Below are positions 37,516 to 45,288 of a DNA stretch of 60,400 bases, one piece after another. The position numbers and the translations under genes were made by a program. The notes under the pieces were generated by a model. That model was not told where the DNA came from and searched no databases. It worked only from the letters and a program-made list of their open reading frames with translations. The first letter of the stretch is position 1. Each line of letters opens with the position of its first letter. This DNA comes from an uncultured Eubacteriales bacterium (GTDB lineage Bacteria; Bacillota; Clostridia; Oscillospirales; CAG-272): assembly GCA_934486825.1 (NCBI GenBank), contig CAKSQF010000014.1:1-60400 (forward strand), in the 5' to 3' direction.

Positions 37516-38235
37516 GTGAACAAAACCGAAAAAATCATTGATTTTCATGCGCATATTCTGCCGGGTATAGATCACGGATGCCGAAACATTGAATCGTCAC
37601 TCAGACTGCTGAATGACGCGGCAGATATAGGGATAACAACAATAGTTGCGACGCCGCATTTCTACCATCATCTGAACCCGATTGATCACTTCCTGGAAAA
37701 TCGTCGGAAATCATATGAGCTTCTGCGTTCCCGCATCTCGTCAAACCGGATCAATATTGATATTATACCAGCGGCGGAGGTCTATCTCGAGCCGGATATG
37801 TTCGATGACATACCGAATGATAAAATAAGAGGTCTTGCCGTTGGCGATACCGATTATATCCTTGTGGAGCTTCCGACCGGCGAAAACGATTGGTCGGGCA
37901 GGATTTTTGATTCTCTTTACAGAATCGAATCAAACACGGGTCTTCGTCCCGTTATTGCCCATGTTGAAAGATACAGTCGCAGGAATCGTGAACATCTTAT
38001 GGAGCTTCCCTGTGTTTTTCAGGTCAACGCAGAAAAATACACTTCATTTTTTGGGATTCAACAACTTGTATCTTTTTCACGCCGGAATACGGTTCAACTG
38101 CTCGGAAGCGATATTCACGACTGTGAGAAAAGAAATTATACGGATTTTGCCAAAGTAATATCGAAATTGCCGGGTAAAGCGATCGACTTTTTTATGTCAA
38201 ACGCCGCGGCAATTCTTGACAACGAAGATATATAA
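37516..38235 (+). CDS. CpsB/CapC-type PHP tyrosine-protein phosphatase
   Basis: 239 residues. PHP metal motifs IIDFHAHILPGIDHGC, VATPHFYHH, AAEVYLE, VIAHVERY and LGSDIHDC. CpsB enzymes dephosphorylate the tyrosine kinase controlling capsule or exopolysaccharide export; no kinase or capsule gene is in view, so the partner lies elsewhere. The GTG at 37516 is preferred over the GTG at 37507, which sits within the AAAGGGGTGA binding site. The next gene follows after 26 bases. Confidence 0.85.
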   Translation: MNKTEKIIDFHAHILPGIDHGCRNIESSLRLLNDAADIGITTIVATPHFYHHLNPIDHFLENRRKSYELLRSRISSNRINIDIIPAAEVYLEPDMFDDIPNDKIRGLAVGDTDYILVELPTGENDWSGRIFDSLYRIESNTGLRPVIAHVERYSRRNREHLMELPCVFQVNAEKYTSFFGIQQLVSFSRRNTVQLLGSDIHDCEKRNYTDFAKVISKLPGKAIDFFMSNAAAILDNEDI

Positions 38236-38261
38236 ATATCAACCGGTGCAAGGAGGAATAT

Positions 38262-39098
38262 ATGAAAACAGTCTTGGGAATTGATGTCGGCGGAAGCACG
38301 ACAAAAATCGTCGGTTTTGACAAAAACGGGCAATTGATTGCTCCGATTTACGTAAAAGCCAATGATCAGCTTACATCGATATACGGCGCTTTCGGTAAAT
38401 TTACGACTATCAATTCGATAGCGCTTTGCGATATAGAAAAGATCATGGTAACCGGAGTCGGGTCAACATTTGTAAATACGCCGATTTACGGAATTGATTG
38501 CGAACATGTCAAAGAGTTTCCGTGCATAGGCAAAGGCGGTTTGTTTCTTTCCGGGCTTGATGAAGCGATTGTTGTAAGCATGGGAACCGGAACGGCACTT
38601 GTACATGCCGAACGCGGCAAAAAAACCGAATACCTCGGAGGAACCGGAGTCGGAGGAGGCACCCTGCTCGGCTTGTCCGAGAAGCTTATCGGTGTCAGAA
38701 ATATCGAACATATCAAGGAAATGGCTCTTGACGGTGATTTGTCGAAGGTTGATCTCAGAGTAAGCGACATTACAAAAACCGACGTTCATCCCGACATAGC
38801 ACCCGATCTGACGGCATCGAATTTCGGCAAAATCAGCGATGTGGCATCAAAGTCCGATCTTGCTCTCGGAGTCATAAACATGATATTCGAAACAGTGGCA
38901 ATGATGTCGGTGTTTGCCGCAAGAAGCTATAAAACAAAGAATATTGTGCTTACCGGAAATATGACCAGTATTCCGCAAGCCAAAACCATTTTTGCCTCAA
39001 TGAACGATTTGTTTGGTCTGAATTTCATTATACCCGATAAAGCAAGATTCGGAACCGTCATAGGAGCTGCCCTGAGCGGACTTGCGGAGAAACATTGA
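38262..39098 (+). CDS. coaW: Type II pantothenate kinase
   Basis: 278 residues. ASKHA-fold kinase of coenzyme A synthesis: N-terminal GIDVGGSTTKIVGF (phosphate 1), SMGTGTALV (phosphate 2), GGTGVGGGTLLGL and C-terminal VLTGNM. The layout is that of the CoA-insensitive staphylococcal/bacillar type II enzyme. AAGGAGG is ideally placed. Convergent with the next gene with just two bases between stops. Confidence 0.9.
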   Translation: MKTVLGIDVGGSTTKIVGFDKNGQLIAPIYVKANDQLTSIYGAFGKFTTINSIALCDIEKIMVTGVGSTFVNTPIYGIDCEHVKEFPCIGKGGLFLSGLDEAIVVSMGTGTALVHAERGKKTEYLGGTGVGGGTLLGLSEKLIGVRNIEHIKEMALDGDLSKVDLRVSDITKTDVHPDIAPDLTASNFGKISDVASKSDLALGVINMIFETVAMMSVFAARSYKTKNIVLTGNMTSIPQAKTIFASMNDLFGLNFIIPDKARFGTVIGAALSGLAEKH

Positions 39099-39100
39099 AG

Positions 39101-39430
39101 TCAGAGAAGTATCGAAAGCGCAACTATCACAAGCAATACAAAGAGAAAAGCGCTTACTGATGTAAAAAATCTGTGTTTTCCGTCTGCACTGCTGTCGTCG
39201 CTGTTGTTGAAAGATACAAAATCGTTTTCGTTATTATGATTGTCAGGGCAGCCGTACGCATAAACAAGTCTTATATCATTCATTTCCGCAATCGGGATTT
39301 TTTTATCATTCTTTGATCTCTTCGGATTAAAATTGATGCTGTAATCACCGACACAAAAGTTTTTGCTGAAGATTGTCATTTGTTCACCGTTTTCTCCGAA
39401 CAGCTTGTCAAAATCCATAATTTTTTTCAT
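39101..39430 (-). CDS. Small tail-anchored membrane protein, unknown
   Basis: 109 residues from the ATG at 39430 (AGAGGAC upstream). N-terminal two thirds are hydrophilic (MKKIMDFDKLFGENGEQ, FNPKRSKNDKKIP); the last about 20 residues (FLFVLLVIVALSILL) form one membrane segment at the very C-terminus. No family recognised. Confidence 0.65.
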   Translation of the reverse strand: MKKIMDFDKLFGENGEQMTIFSKNFCVGDYSINFNPKRSKNDKKIPIAEMNDIRLVYAYGCPDNHNNENDFVSFNNSDDSSADGKHRFFTSVSAFLFVLLVIVALSILL

Positions 39431-39636
39431 ATTTTTGTCCTCTCTTTTTTTGACCATACTATGTTTTCTGACATTATTTTATTCTTTTTACTGTACCAAA
39501 AAACGCACAGATGTTTATATTGTCAGATATTTTTAATGGTATATTCAGGTAAATGCCGCATCGGATCCTGACGACTTGTTTTTGTTTGCGGAAATGCTAT
39601 TCCTTCAAATCATATCATGCTATTGGATATTGATAT

Positions 39637-39665
39637 TTGTAATTTTACATGTAAGGTGTTATAAT
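39637..39665 (+). promoter_or_regulatory. Promoter with spacer palindrome before the CMD-cupin pseudogene
   Basis: TTGTAA (39637-39642), 17 bases, TATAAT (39660-39665). The spacer contains the palindrome TTACATGTAA (39645-39654), a possible regulator site. The rest of 39431-39636 shows no gene. Confidence 0.45.
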
Positions 39666-39691
39666 CAATGAAAGAAGGAGTGTGATACTAA

Positions 39692-40362
39692 GTGAAAGAA
39701 AAAATAGTTCAGACGGCAGGTCGTGAACAGCCACATCGCTGGTATACCATCTGCAAAATGCAAAGTCTCACGGCGTGACAAAAGAAGAGATTGTCACAGT
39801 CGTTACCCACGTGGGTATGTATGTGGGCTGGCCGAAGGCGTGGGCGGTTTTCCGACTTGCGAAAGAAGTATGGAATGATGCCTGCACTGCCGATACAGGC
39901 AAGGATAGCTATCAGAACAGCATTTTCTTCCCTGTCGGAGATCCTAACAATGCTTTTTCAAAATATTTCATCAGACAAAGCTATCTTGCACCTGTTTCCG
40001 GCGGGCAGCTTCCGATTTTCAATGTAACATTTGAACCGTCTTGCCGTAACAATTGGCATATACACCATGCAAAAAGCGGCGGCGGACAGATTCTCATATG
40101 TGTGGGTGGTCACGGTTTCTACCGTGAATGGGGTAATGAACCGATAGAAATGACTCCCGGAACGGTTGTCAACATTCAGGCAGGCGTCAAACACTGGCAC
40201 GGTGCCGCGGAAAACGAGTGGTTTTCTCATCTTGCAATCGAGGTACCGGGAGAAGATACCAAAACCGAATGGTTTGAACCTGTGGACGATCAAAGCTATC
40301 TTGATTCTGTGAGAACCGATAAATCGGAAAAAGCGATGCATGATACATCAGAAAACGTGTAA
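39692..40362 (+). pseudogene. Carboxymuconolactone decarboxylase-cupin protein, broken by deletion and frameshift
   Basis: A GTG at 39692 after GAAGGAG begins KEKIVQTAGREQ, the family's normal N-terminus, but this frame ends at about 39777. Another frame carries the continuation YHLQNAKSHGVTKEEI from 39742, preceded by a stop at 39724-39726. About 50 residues normally between these two parts are missing, so there is both an internal deletion and a frame change near 39730. The remaining part contains THVGMYVGWPKAWAVF (CMD core) and a cupin domain with HIHHAK and HWHGA metal-binding histidines. A shortened protein from the GTG at 39775 might still be made and bind metal. Confidence 0.75.
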
Positions 40363-40407
40363 CCGACATTTTGTGTCACAGCGGATTTCCCGATTGTCCG
40401 AAAAGTT

Positions 40408-40446
40408 GAAAAACGCGTAAGCCGCAGTCCCGGCTTACGCGTTTTT
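40408..40446. terminator. Strong bidirectional terminator
   Basis: Arms AAAAACGCGTAAGCCG / CGGCTTACGCGTTTTT with a 6-base loop, between the convergent cupin pseudogene and MGMT gene. Confidence 0.9.
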
Positions 40447-40470
40447 CGTGTCAGAATATTTATTGTGTCT

Positions 40471-40779
40471 TCAGATTTTCCACTGATATTTTTTAAGGTC
40501 AACATGACCGTTTTCTTTTAATGAAACACCCTCCCGGTTCAACAGTTCCGCCTGCTCCCACCATCCGGGAACAAGTCTGCCAGCATGGTTCACCACACGA
40601 TGACAGGGATATTGCCCGTAATGCGCCGAGCGACTCAGAACAGTCCCGATCAATCGGGCGTTTTTATCCCTTCCGATCAGACGGGCGATCTGACCGTATG
40701 TTGCCACTCTTCCACTCGGTATTTCTTCAACTACCGAAAGAATTTCATAAATCAGATTATCGTCTGTTACAGCTCCCAT
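40471..40779 (-). CDS. MGMT-family DNA alkyltransferase, C-terminal-domain-only
   Basis: 102 residues. Contains the DNA-binding helix region SGRVATYGQIARLIG and the alkyl-acceptor motif PCHRVV with the active cysteine retained, plus GRLVPGW. The Ada-like N-terminal domain is absent, as in other short MGMT-like proteins. The start at 40779 is chosen because the promoter (-10 at 40868-40873) lies downstream of the earlier possible ATG at 40896; AAAGGAGG is present but 13-14 bases away. Repairs or recognises O6-alkylguanine. Confidence 0.82.
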   Translation of the reverse strand: MGAVTDDNLIYEILSVVEEIPSGRVATYGQIARLIGRDKNARLIGTVLSRSAHYGQYPCHRVVNHAGRLVPGWWEQAELLNREGVSLKENGHVDLKKYQWKI

Positions 40780-40867
40780 TTGTATCTCGGCGACCTCCTT
40801 TTCCGACAAAACAATCCGTTGTTTATGTTTCCGTAGTGCACATGTCTGACATACGGAAGCGATTATT

Positions 40868-40896
40868 ATTGTACCACAAATCGTGGTTTTTTTCAA
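40868..40896 (-). promoter_or_regulatory. Sigma-A promoter of the MGMT-family gene
   Basis: Minus strand TTGAAA (40891-40896), 17 bases, TACAAT (40868-40873). The spacer contains CCAC-GATTT-GTGG, a small inverted repeat. 40897-41035 has no gene; it holds a hairpin AACCGCA / TGCGGTT at about 40989-41013. Confidence 0.65.
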
Positions 40897-41035
40897 CTAT
40901 AAAGCACAAAAAAAGTCGGGCGAACGCGCAGAGGCACCCCTGCCCTTGCGGGTGCGTGACACCGGTTCCATGTTATCGTATTTCTGTAACCGCACTTCAA
41001 GGGATATGCGGTTGCGTTTATTTACACGGAAACGA

Positions 41036-41064
41036 TTGAAAAACATGAAGATCCATGGTATAAT
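41036..41064 (+). promoter_or_regulatory. Sigma-A promoter of the GNAT-deaminase genes
   Basis: TTGAAA (41036-41041), 17 bases, TATAAT (41059-41064); a leader of about 110 bases follows. Confidence 0.7.
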
Positions 41065-41180
41065 ATATTTATATAATCAGCCGCGGCAATACACGATGTA
41101 CGGATGTGCTGTGACAAAGATAATATTGCCTCGGCGGAAATCATTGAGAAAAACGGAATTCAAAAAGGAAAACAACAAAA

Positions 41181-41627
41181 ATGAAATTATACGAAGTACA
41201 GGATCGCCCTCCGCTACTGCTGTCCGTCCTTCTTGACATATGGGATCGTTCTGTCCGTGTAACACATCGGTTTCTCCCGGAACCGGAAATTGAAAACATC
41301 AAAAAACATGTGCCGCAGGCGATGGAAAATGCGGAACATCTGATACTTGCCGCAGACGATGCCGATAAACCGGTCACCTTTATGGGTGTGACCGGCGAAC
41401 GTCTGGAAATGCTGTTCATTGCGCCGGAGGCGCGCGGGACAGGTATCGGAAAGCAACTGCTTCTGCACGCCATCGGGAACTATGGTGTCCGTGAGGTCAT
41501 GGTCAACGAACAGAATCCGCAGGCAATCGGATTTTATAATCACATGGGATTTGAAACCTATAAGCGTACCGATTTTGACGAGGAAGGCAATCCGTATCCG
41601 CTTCTGTATATGAAATTGAAACGGTAA
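41181..41627 (+). CDS. GNAT-family N-acetyltransferase
   Basis: 148 residues. The acetyl-CoA-binding motif A is visible as LFIAPEARGTGIGKQLL (about 75-91), followed by VNEQNPQAIGFYNHMGF, the usual GNAT C-terminal pattern. Transfers acetyl from acetyl-CoA to an amine; the substrate is unknown. AAAGGA lies upstream. Followed after 41 bases by the cytidine-deaminase-like gene, probably cotranscribed. Confidence 0.88.
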   Translation: MKLYEVQDRPPLLLSVLLDIWDRSVRVTHRFLPEPEIENIKKHVPQAMENAEHLILAADDADKPVTFMGVTGERLEMLFIAPEARGTGIGKQLLLHAIGNYGVREVMVNEQNPQAIGFYNHMGFETYKRTDFDEEGNPYPLLYMKLKR

Positions 41628-41668
41628 AAATCAGGTCAAGATTGTCAAAGAATAAGGAGGAATATTTG

Positions 41669-42061
41669 ATGAAAGAGATCTGGACAACGCTTCACGAAGA
41701 AGCGATGAAGGTTATCCGCCCCCGCGCGGCTTCACGCATGATTGAGGCGGGCGGAGTTGCCGCGGCGGTCGAATCTGCGTCCGGAAAGATTTATGTGGGT
41801 GTCTGCGTGGATACCGCCTGCACACTTGGCGTTTGTGCCGAGCGGAACGCGATATTCAACATGATTACAAACGGCGAAAATGCCATCCGACGGGTGATCG
41901 CAATTGACAGTGACGGGAAAGCCGTTTCCCCCTGCGGTGCCTGCCGGGAGTTTATGACACAGCTCATGCCGGACGATTACCGCCCGGTTGAGATCATGCT
42001 GGATTACGAAGCGGGCAAGGTTGTCACCTTGGGCGAGCTTACACCGGAGTGGTGGCTTTAA
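41669..42061 (+). CDS. Cytidine/blasticidin deaminase-like protein
   Basis: 130 residues from the ATG at 41669 (AAGGAGG eight bases upstream; a TTG 27 bases earlier is less likely). Zinc deaminase motifs CAERNA and PCGACRE are intact, with Cys as first zinc ligand as in cytidine deaminases and blasticidin S deaminases. Deaminates a cytosine-type nucleoside or antibiotic; lack of other pyrimidine genes leaves this open. Confidence 0.85.
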   Translation: MKEIWTTLHEEAMKVIRPRAASRMIEAGGVAAAVESASGKIYVGVCVDTACTLGVCAERNAIFNMITNGENAIRRVIAIDSDGKAVSPCGACREFMTQLMPDDYRPVEIMLDYEAGKVVTLGELTPEWWL

Positions 42062-42083
42062 TCGTAAGGAGATACGTTTCATC

Positions 42084-42659
42084 ATGGAGGCACAAAATAT
42101 TTTAAACATCACCACCCGTGCGGATTTCCGCAAATGGTTGAACGAAAACCACGCAAGAGGGCGTGAGTGCTGAATGGTTGCAAAAAAAGGCGAAAATCCG
42201 CCCGCAGACTGCGTGTGGTAGCCGGATGCCGTAGAGGAAGCGCTCTGCTTCGGCTGGATCGACACGACGCACAAAACGGTCAACGGGAAAGATATGCAGA
42301 AATTTACGCCGCGTGCCGCAAAAAGTCCATGGTCGGAGCTGAATAAGGAGCGTGTACGCCGCTTGGAACGGCTTGGGCTGATGACCGATGCCGGGCGAGC
42401 TGTCTTGCCGGATATGTCTGAGGGCGGATTCGTGATTGACGGAGAAATCCGACAGGCTTTTGAGAATAATCCTGTTGCATGGAAAAACTTTCGGTCTTTC
42501 CCCGCCCTGTATCAAAGGGTCCGCATCGATTCCATCCGGCGCGATAAAAAGAAGGACAGAGCCGTATTTGAAAGACGCCTGAAAATGCTGATTGACAAGT
42601 CAGCGGCAGGCATGATGTTCGGCGATTGGGACGATTACGGAAGATTATTGAGCGATTGA
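42084..42659 (+). pseudogene. YdeI/OmpD-associated-like gene with two in-frame stop codons
   Basis: One continuous frame of 191 codons from an ATG after AAGGAG. It matches the YdeI-like (bacteriocin-protection) family from RADFRKWLNENHA through VEEALCFGWIDTTHK, WSELNKERVRRLERLGL and the terminal FGDWDDYGRL. Two nonsense codons interrupt it without any frameshift: TGA at 42171-42173, where relatives have Trp, and TAG at 42219-42221, at a Tyr position in the WYPDAVEEAL context. The rest is unaltered, so inactivation looks recent. TGA and TAG act as normal stops elsewhere in the window. Confidence 0.75.
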
Positions 42660-42683
42660 GCGTCCTGTCAGACAGTATAAATA

Positions 42684-42707
42684 GCCCGGTTATAATGCCG
42701 GGTGTTT
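42684..42707 (+). terminator. Possible weak terminator
   Basis: Arms CCCGG / CCGGG with an 8-base loop and TGTTTC after, between the YdeI-like pseudogene and the flavodoxin fragment. Confidence 0.3.
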
Positions 42708-42729
42708 CTGAATGATGGGAGGAAGGCAA

Positions 42730-43165
42730 ATGATTTTATATTTCTCTGCCACGGGAAACTGCAAATATGTAGCTACCCGACTGACACAGGCTATCGGGCA
42801 GGAAATCCATTCTATTGTGGACTGCATCCGGAACGGGCAGTATGATTTTTCGGATGATACCATCGGCGTTATTTCCCCGACTTACGATTGGGGACTGCTG
42901 AGTATCATGAAAGAATTTCTTGAAAAGGCATCATTCCAGACTGATTACCTGTACTTCATCGCGACCTACGGAACCACCCACGGCGCGATCGGGTATATGG
43001 CAAATAAGGCGATACGCGGAAAAACAATCAACGCATTTTATGTCGTCCGCATGGTGGACACATGGACGCCGATCTTTGATCTCTCCACACCGGGAAAGAT
43101 TGCCAAATACACAAAGAAAACCGAGACGCGGATTGACCGCGTCATCCGTGACATCAGTACCGCCC
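42730..43165 (+). pseudogene. Flavodoxin-fold protein fragment (EFR1-type), truncated
   Basis: The ATG at 42730 follows GGAGGAAGG. The first about 145 residues are a flavodoxin-like domain: ILYFSATGNCKYVA (FMN phosphate loop), SPTYDWGLLSIMKEFLE and FIATYGTTHGAIGYM. From about 43165 the frame runs on to 43386 but through sequence that, on the other strand, encodes a TetR regulator. The C-terminal ferredoxin half expected for EFR1 proteins is missing, so this is a truncated gene joined to foreign sequence. Junction position is accurate to about 20 bases. Confidence 0.7.
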
Positions 43166-43600
43166 GCAAAATAGCAGACGCGAAGTTCAACCATCTGCGA
43201 CTGCCGCATGGATTCCGGGATGTCGCTGTCGCAGAGCATGTGGTCGGCAAACACCTTTTTCAGTTTTTCCACGAACATTTCCGAACCGTTTGCGCGGACA
43301 AGGATACGGTAAAAGTCTGCATCCTCCTCCAGATAGCGGCTGATTTTGAGAAGCAATGGTGGCGGGATTGTGAAAAAAATTCGTGAACCGAAATTCTTTC
43401 AGCACCTCCAGCATTTTTTCTATGATCTCATTTTCTATTTCCTCTGTCACGCCGCGCACGTCGGGATAGTGCGCATAGAAGGTCGCGCGATTAAGATCGG
43501 CGCGCGTGATGATAAGTGCGCTTGCGCCTACCCCTTTCCGCAGGCGCAGAATATACGACCTCTCACGTTCTTTGACAAAGAAAGCGACGCAAGATAACGG
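43166..43600 (-). pseudogene. TetR-family regulator fragment, frameshifted
   Basis: On the minus strand the HTH part TRADLNRATFYAHYPDV and the following IENEIIEKMLEVLKEF lie in one frame, while the continuation ISRYLEEDADFYRILVRANG...LRVCYFAGG lies in another, so there is a frameshift near 43355-43375. The C-terminus is cut at about 43166 where the flavodoxin fragment begins, and the N-terminus before the HTH is unclear. Non-functional remnant of a TetR-type repressor. Confidence 0.6.
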
Positions 43601-43708
43601 CGACGCAGTATAGGGCAAATCGGATACGTTCTTTCTGTTTCGAGCCGAGCGACGGATGCGCCAGGATATCCCGCACAGTGACGAGCGAAAAACACCGCGC
43701 GGGAATTC

Positions 43709-44248
43709 ATGTTCGCCTACCGTGTGAAAAACGCAAACGATCAGTCCTTTGCAACACTGAATCGGCTCGAAAAGCAGATCAACGATCAGGGCTTCGACTG
43801 CCGCCGAGCAACGAAGGACGATATCAAGCGTATTCTCTCGCGGTACTTCGGTCACATGACTGAGGACGCTATCGACGATGTGGACGGCGAGATTGTTCTC
43901 TCAGAGGTTGCGGCGGATCTCAATACGTACGAAGGAAATGTGTGGACAATGATTGTCTCTCTGCGTCGCGAGGACGCGGAACGGCTTGGATATAACAACG
44001 CCCGTGCATGGCAGATGCTCCTTCGTTCTCACACGCAAGAACTGGCTGACGCACTGAGGATTCCCCTGGAAGACCTAATGGTACGGTGCTTTTCATAACG
44101 AGTCACACCACCGGCACATTCATGTCATCGCCTACTCATCAGCAAGCAAAGTCTGATCGGGTACCTTGCCACGCCGGATGTAGTGCAGAAAGTTACGACA
44201 GTACAGATGAAAAAACTACTTGCGGGGTACAGGCGGGCAGGAAAGTGA
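43709..44248 (+). pseudogene. Remnant of conjugation genes: MobL-type relaxase fragment
   Basis: An ATG begins FAYRVKNANDQSF...QGFDCRRATKDDIKRIL, which I read as the N-terminal part of a conjugal-transfer protein (perhaps VirB4-like; tentative). At about codon 62 it passes into a relaxase segment NTYEGNVWTMIVSLRREDAERLGYNNARAW typical of MobL/MobP3 relaxases. After 44080 the frame shifts: the plus-strand frame starting at 44094 reads HNESHHRHIHVIAYS, the relaxase metal-binding histidine cluster, then another frame continues to 44248. A deletion fusion plus frameshifts; not functional. Confidence 0.65.
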
Positions 44249-44327
44249 TAAAGAGCCAAGGAATGGTCTCAAGATGTGCTTGAGGTTCTTCCTTTGCTCT
44301 TTGTATCGGTATTGGGCTGACGGCAAA

Positions 44328-44828
44328 CTATAATAAAAAAGCAATAATGCAGGCAACAACAATCAAAAACGCTGCTACAACACCAAGACATCCGACAGGC
44401 TTTTTTGCCGGAGGGGCGTAATGATATGTCGGTTGAGGTTGCTGCTTTAGCTGCTGTTTTGGTTGCGGCTGCGCAGAAGGATGGGGCTTTGCTGATTGCT
44501 TTCTCAGCATAGCAAGCGGGTCTGTCTGATTTAATATTTTTGCTCTGAAAGAACGAACAAAATCAATATCCTCTTGCGAGCAGATATCAACGGTCATTGA
44601 ATTGCGGGAATGTGCCAATTCATTTCGAATGTTTCTCGCCGATTTTAAACGATTGTAATCAGATACCCAGCCGGAAACATTGATCGATCCTCGATGGGCT
44701 TTTTTGTCCATATCCTCAAGATACAAGGTGACACCGAGCTTGTTGTCCACGGATCCACCGTAGATATCTCTGCATAAATTGTCAAGTGCTTTAAACTCGT
44801 CAAAAAACTCATAATTTAAATAGCTCAT
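44328..44828 (-). CDS. Small protein with HEPN-like motif and C-terminal membrane tail
   Basis: 166 residues from the ATG at 44828 (AAGGAGG upstream). Residues about 1-105 are helical and contain RNIRNELAH, with an Arg-x4-His arrangement (Arg68, His73) like the catalytic motif of HEPN RNases. A Pro/Gln-rich linker (about 115-140) precedes a single C-terminal membrane segment (VVAAFLIVVACIIAFLL). I recall relatives near mobile elements, unverified. The HEPN reading rests on this one motif and the helical context. Confidence 0.6.
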   Translation of the reverse strand: MSYLNYEFFDEFKALDNLCRDIYGGSVDNKLGVTLYLEDMDKKAHRGSINVSGWVSDYNRLKSARNIRNELAHSRNSMTVDICSQEDIDFVRSFRAKILNQTDPLAMLRKQSAKPHPSAQPQPKQQLKQQPQPTYHYAPPAKKPVGCLGVVAAFLIVVACIIAFLL

Positions 44829-44855
44829 AGGTACCTCCTTCCATGTTTTCAAAAA

Positions 44856-44890
44856 CAAAAGTCGCAAGGAAATCCTTGCGGCTTTTGCTG
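44856..44890 (-). terminator. Terminator downstream of the tRNA-Ser fragment
   Basis: Minus strand CCGCAAGG / CCTTGCGAC followed by TTTTGTTTTT, 20-50 bases after the tRNA 3' end. A second hairpin GCGGC-TAA-GCCGC lies at about 44890-44902. They look like the original tRNA terminator retained at the chromosomal side. Confidence 0.65.
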
Positions 44891-44906
44891 CGGCTTAGCC
44901 GCGTTT

Positions 44907-44962
44907 TGGCGGAGAGGAAGGGATTCGAACCCTTGTGCGCTTTCGCGCAAACTGATTTCGAG
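44907..44962 (-). other. tRNA-Ser(CGA) 3' fragment, candidate attachment site
   Basis: Minus strand: anticodon loop CTCGAAA, a long variable arm TGCGC-GAAA-GCGCA (type II tRNA), T arm AAGGG-TTCGAAT-CCCTT, acceptor strand CTCTCCG and encoded CCA. The sequence before the loop does not pair with the 3' anticodon-stem strand and no 5' half exists within 100 bases. Tyrosine-integrase elements commonly leave such a 3' duplicate at one end. Confidence 0.75.
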
Positions 44963-45288
44963 TGTCATCGCTTCCCGATACTTTGCGGTATTTTATGAGA
45001 AGATAAGAGAACCTGAAAGCCCCCGCCATAGACGAATTGACCGGACATTTTGATTGCTTTTGCGAAAAATTCCGAAAAAAGCTGATGTCGCGGTGCTTTT
45101 CGTCATCGTCCGACTTCTAACGAAAATCTAACGGCTTTTTTAGAAATTTCATTAGAAGTCCGCGAAAAAAGCCTTTTTGAATTGCGATTCGGCAGTCCGC
45201 CGACTGTACCTGCACGGAGTGATACAAAAGCAAAAATCATCTGTATCTCTGTGCATACAGTCCGAAGTTAGGACTGCTTTTTTGCGAA
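44963..45288. other. Gene-free region beside the tRNA fragment
   Basis: No convincing gene. It contains an inverted repeat GACTTCTAA (45112-45120) / TTAGAAGTC (45152-45160) with a 31-base centre, and several short runs of A. It could hold integrase arm or core flanking sites; no integrase gene is in view. Confidence 0.4.

Noticed and set aside
40780..40896. N-terminal extension of the MGMT-family protein to 40896
   Set aside because: The promoter -10 at 40868-40873 would place that ATG upstream of the transcription start; the extension has no family resemblance.
42171..42221. Recoded genetic code (TGA=Trp, TAG=Tyr) or selenocysteine
   Set aside because: TGA and TAG end many intact genes in this window and no SECIS-like element was seen; a pseudogene is simpler.
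43187..43855. Single 222-residue minus-strand protein
   Set aside because: Only the central part resembles TetR; both ends are out-of-frame or unrelated sequence, so it is treated as a frameshifted remnant.
44907..44996. Complete tRNA-Ser gene
   Set aside because: The 5' half (acceptor, D arm, 5' anticodon stem) is not present in the 90 bases expected; only the 3' part is there.
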